Of a stretch of 64,000 bases of DNA, positions 61,838 to 64,000 are shown in pieces. The stretch's first letter is position 1, and each line of letters opens with the position of its first letter. The notes beneath the pieces are model-generated. The model was not told the DNA's origin and did not search any database. It saw nothing but the letters and a program-made list of their open reading frames with translations. The position numbers and the translations under genes are program-made. The DNA is from Gemmatimonadota bacterium (GTDB lineage Bacteria > Gemmatimonadota > Gemmatimonadetes > Gemmatimonadales > Gemmatimonadaceae): NCBI GenBank assembly GCA_016191225.1, contig JACPPC010000004.1, forward strand, positions 47,723-111,722. Reading direction: 5' to 3'.

Positions 61838-62511
61838 TCCAGAAAGTCGCCGCCAGCCGCACCCTGAACGCCAACAGCGCCGGAAGCGCCGCCGGCGCCC
61901 TCGGCGGCGCCACGATGGGCAAGGACGAATTCATCAAGCTCCTCGTGGCCCAGATGCAGCGCCAGGACCCGCTCAACCCCAGCGACGGCAAGGATATGGC
62001 CGCGCAGCTGGCGCAGTTCTCGTCGCTCGAGCAGCTGATGAACATCAACACCGCACTCGGGACGCAGGGGGCGTCGAGCGCGGCGCTCGCCAACGCCTTC
62101 GCCGGCGCGACCGCGATCGGGCTGATCGGCAAGACGGTCACCGCGCAGGACGCGAGCGTGACCGTGGGCAGCGGCGTGCCGCTGCCGATGCAGACCGACG
62201 TGCCCGCCGCGGGCACGCTCGTGGCGCGGCTGGTGAACGCACAGGGCGTCACGGTCAGGACGGTGAAGGTCGGTGCCGTGGAGGCCGGCCGCACCGCCAT
62301 CCCGGTGGACTCGCTCACCAGCGGGGTCCCGAACGGCAGCTACACGGTGGCGCTCGACTTCACCAACGCGAGCGGCACCGTCTCGCAGCTCGCCACCCTG
62401 GTCCGCGCGCGGATCGACGGCGTGCAGTACGGCCCCAACGGCCCCGTGCTCAAGAGCGGCGGCCGCACCTTCTCGCTTCCGTCCATCGCCTCCATCGACC
62501 TCGACGGCTGA
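61834..62511 (+). CDS. flgD: Flagellar hook-capping protein FlgD
   Basis: 225 residues, normal. GKDEFIKLLVAQMQRQDPLNPSDGKDMAAQLAQFSSLEQL is the FlgD N-terminal motif (cited as FIKLLVAQMQRQDPLNP and AAQLAQFSSLEQ); a Tudor-like and Fn3-type C-terminal part follows (~105-225). It caps the growing hook and recruits FlgE. Its ATG overlaps the fliK stop by four bases. Confidence 0.94.
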   Translation: MIQKVAASRTLNANSAGSAAGALGGATMGKDEFIKLLVAQMQRQDPLNPSDGKDMAAQLAQFSSLEQLMNINTALGTQGASSAALANAFAGATAIGLIGKTVTAQDASVTVGSGVPLPMQTDVPAAGTLVARLVNAQGVTVRTVKVGAVEAGRTAIPVDSLTSGVPNGSYTVALDFTNASGTVSQLATLVRARIDGVQYGPNGPVLKSGGRTFSLPSIASIDLDG

Positions 62512-62541
62512 CCCCGCCACACCCTCACAGGAGTCCCGCTC

Positions 62542-63864
62542 ATGCTTCGCTCGCTCTTCGCCGGCGTCTCCGGCCTGCGCAACCACCAGATCCGGATGGA
62601 CGTGATCGGCAACAACATCTCGAACGTGAACACGGCCGGCTTCAAGTCCGGCCGGGTGACCTTCAAGGAAGGCTTCGCCCAGCTGCTGCAGAGTGGCAGC
62701 CGCCCGAGCGGCGACCAGGGCGGCGTGAACCCGCTCCAGGTCGGGCTCGGCATGGCCGTCGGCTCGATCGACACCCTGTTCGGGCAGGGCAACCTCGAGA
62801 CCTCGGGGATCAAGACCGACCTGGCCATCCAGGGGAACGCCTTCTTCGTCACCCGCAAGGGCGACCAGAGCTTCTACACCCGCGCCGGCAACTTCCAAAT
62901 CGACGCCGACGGCAAGCTCGTCTCGCCGACCAACGGCTTCTCGGTGCAGGGGCGCGTGGCGGTGAACGGGATCTTCCAGGACGGCATCAAGGACATCGTG
63001 CTTCCCTTCGGCCAGAAGACGGCCGCCAAGGCGACGAACGCGATGAAGCTCGCCGGCAACCTCGACACCGCGGCGCCGATATTCGACCTCACCGACCCCG
63101 ATGGCGCCGGCCCGGCCGTGGCCGGCTTCAACGCCGACACGCGCGCCGTGAGCGGCAACCAGAAGTCGTGGACGGAGACCTCGATCACCAGCTACGACTC
63201 GCTCGGCAACAAGCACGAGGTCAAGATCTTCCTTTACAAGTCGGCCGCCGACACGTGGAACTGGCAGGTCGATCCCTCCACCCTCGTGGCCGAGGGCGTG
63301 GACCCGACGACGATCTCCGGCAGCGGCTCGCTGACCTTCGGCCCCGACGGCACGCTCGTGGCACCGACGCTGCAGACCATCGCCTTCACCCCCCCCGGGG
63401 CGTCGCCGATGACGATCACGGTGGACCCGGGGTCGGGTTTCACCGGCATGACGTCGTTCGCCGCGGCCACCAACGCGGTGCTGCGCGACCAGAACGGCTA
63501 CACCTCGGGCACGCTGCAGGACTTCCAGATCGACCGGTCGGGCCTGATCACGGGATCGTTCACCAACGGCGTGAACGTGCCGCTGGGCCAGATCGTGCTT
63601 GCCGACTTCAACAACCCCGGCGGCCTCCTGCGCGTCGGCGACAACATGTACAAGGAGTCGAGCAACTCCGGCGGCCCGGTGCTGGGCTATGCGCTGGCCG
63701 GCAGCGAGTCGACACTGGCCTCCGGCGCCCTCGAGATGTCGAACGTCGACCTGGCGTCGGAGTTCACGAGCATGATCATCGCCCAGCGCGGCTTCCAGGC
63801 GAACAGCAAGGTCATCACCACCACCGACGAGCTGCTGCAGGAGCTCATGAACATCAAGCGCTAG
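62542..63864 (+). CDS. flgE: Flagellar hook protein FlgE
   Basis: 440 residues. MLRSLFAGVSGLRNHQIRMDVIGNNISNVNTAGFK (cited as SLFAGVSGLRNHQIRMD and IGNNISNVNTAGFKSG) is the rod/hook N-terminal motif; the C-terminus ALEMSNVDLASEFTSMIIAQRGFQANSKVITTTDELLQELMNIKR (pieces SNVDLASEFTSMIIAQRGF, ITTTDELLQEL) is complete. The D1/D2 middle is intact. Its TAG stop abuts an IS630-like end, so later genes of the operon are separated from it or lost from the region. Confidence 0.95.
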   Translation: MLRSLFAGVSGLRNHQIRMDVIGNNISNVNTAGFKSGRVTFKEGFAQLLQSGSRPSGDQGGVNPLQVGLGMAVGSIDTLFGQGNLETSGIKTDLAIQGNAFFVTRKGDQSFYTRAGNFQIDADGKLVSPTNGFSVQGRVAVNGIFQDGIKDIVLPFGQKTAAKATNAMKLAGNLDTAAPIFDLTDPDGAGPAVAGFNADTRAVSGNQKSWTETSITSYDSLGNKHEVKIFLYKSAADTWNWQVDPSTLVAEGVDPTTISGSGSLTFGPDGTLVAPTLQTIAFTPPGASPMTITVDPGSGFTGMTSFAAATNAVLRDQNGYTSGTLQDFQIDRSGLITGSFTNGVNVPLGQIVLADFNNPGGLLRVGDNMYKESSNSGGPVLGYALAGSESTLASGALEMSNVDLASEFTSMIIAQRGFQANSKVITTTDELLQELMNIKR

Positions 63865-64000
63865 TGTCCTGTCCCGTTAGTTACTGGCATTACTCTTGCA
63901 CCGTCTTTGGTGATACCTTCACCGGAGACGGTATGCCGATTGGTCGCCCGCATCGCTTCGCGCTCACACTCTCGCCGGCGGAGCAGGACGAGCTCACCGC
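63864..64000 (+). mobile_element. IS630-like insertion sequence, left end (partial)
   Basis: The left end GTGTCCTGTCCCGTTAG begins directly at the flgE stop codon, followed by ~50 bases of leader and a transposase start. IS630 elements insert at TA; here TA (63862-63863) comes from the target. The right end lies outside the window, so the full element and its inverted repeat were not seen. Confidence 0.65.
63933..64000 (+). CDS. IS630-family transposase, N-terminal fragment (partial at window edge)
   Basis: The frame MPIGRPHRFALTLSPAEQDE runs to the edge and looks like the start of IS630/helix-turn-helix transposases (LTLSPEE-type opening before a DNA-binding region). Only 22 codons are visible, so the call rests on this and on the adjacent IS-like end. 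Confidence 0.55.
   Translation, partial: MPIGRPHRFALTLSPAEQDELT

Overview
The window is very GC-rich chromosomal DNA (about 70% by eye) from a Gram-negative bacterium. Its strongest recognisable content is a large flagellar block with both sigma-28- and sigma-54-type promoters. The mix of DUF5916 outer-membrane protein, fused AttH-type permease, Tat-exported GMC dehydrogenase, class II photolyase, FliW-type flagellar regulation and GTG-rich genes with compact promoters fits Gemmatimonadota best. That assignment is inference; there is no rRNA here to confirm it.

Positions 1-12000 hold an ABC export or lipoprotein-type system (FtsX-like permease, ATPase, and a permease fused to an AttH/CrtC lipocalin), a flavin monooxygenase, a DUF72 protein, an SPFH/zinc-ribbon membrane pair, SURF1, an acyl-CoA dehydrogenase, an EamA exporter and the magnesium channel MgtE. 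Positions 12000-27100 hold housekeeping and envelope genes: a frameshifted DUF5916 barrel protein, a hydroxyisobutyrate dehydrogenase-like and cysteine-desulfurase-like pair, a DUF4015 glycosidase-like protein, a lipoprotein/thioesterase pair, RNase Z divergent from a secreted HExxH protein, a threonine dehydratase, a VapBC-type toxin-antitoxin pair and a class II photolyase. Positions 27100-39400 hold tRNA-Ala(CGC) and tRNA-Gln(CTG), a lipoprotein, an AstE/AspA-like hydrolase, AidB, lactate permease, a type IV pilin-like protein, a GMC oxidoreductase with a Tat-exported small subunit, an acyltransferase-like hydrolase and an amidohydrolase.

From 39300 to the right edge the DNA is almost entirely flagellar. 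Leftward genes encode a PilZ protein, FlgM and three unrecognised proteins. Rightward genes are flgL-fliW-[TPR/GT9/GT4 glycosyltransferase]-fliC-fliD-fliS-[FliT-like]-[NtrC-class activator], then flgB-flgC-orf-fliE-fliF-fliG-fliH-fliI-fliJ-motE-like-fliK-flgD-flgE. The promoters suggest a cascade: a sigma-70-like promoter drives the activator; the activator and sigma-54 fire the flgB operon (clear -24/-12 element) and perhaps flgL; sigma-28, restrained by FlgM, fires flgM and fliC through TCAA-N15-(G/T)CCGATA(A/C) elements.

The most unusual items are a FliK homologue carrying an internal M15-type peptidoglycan peptidase domain, a three-part glycosyltransferase between fliW and flagellin that is a good candidate for flagellin glycosylation, a degenerate FlgB, an IS630-like insertion whose first base may complete the flgE stop codon, and a Tat-exported subunit that appears to start at ATC.
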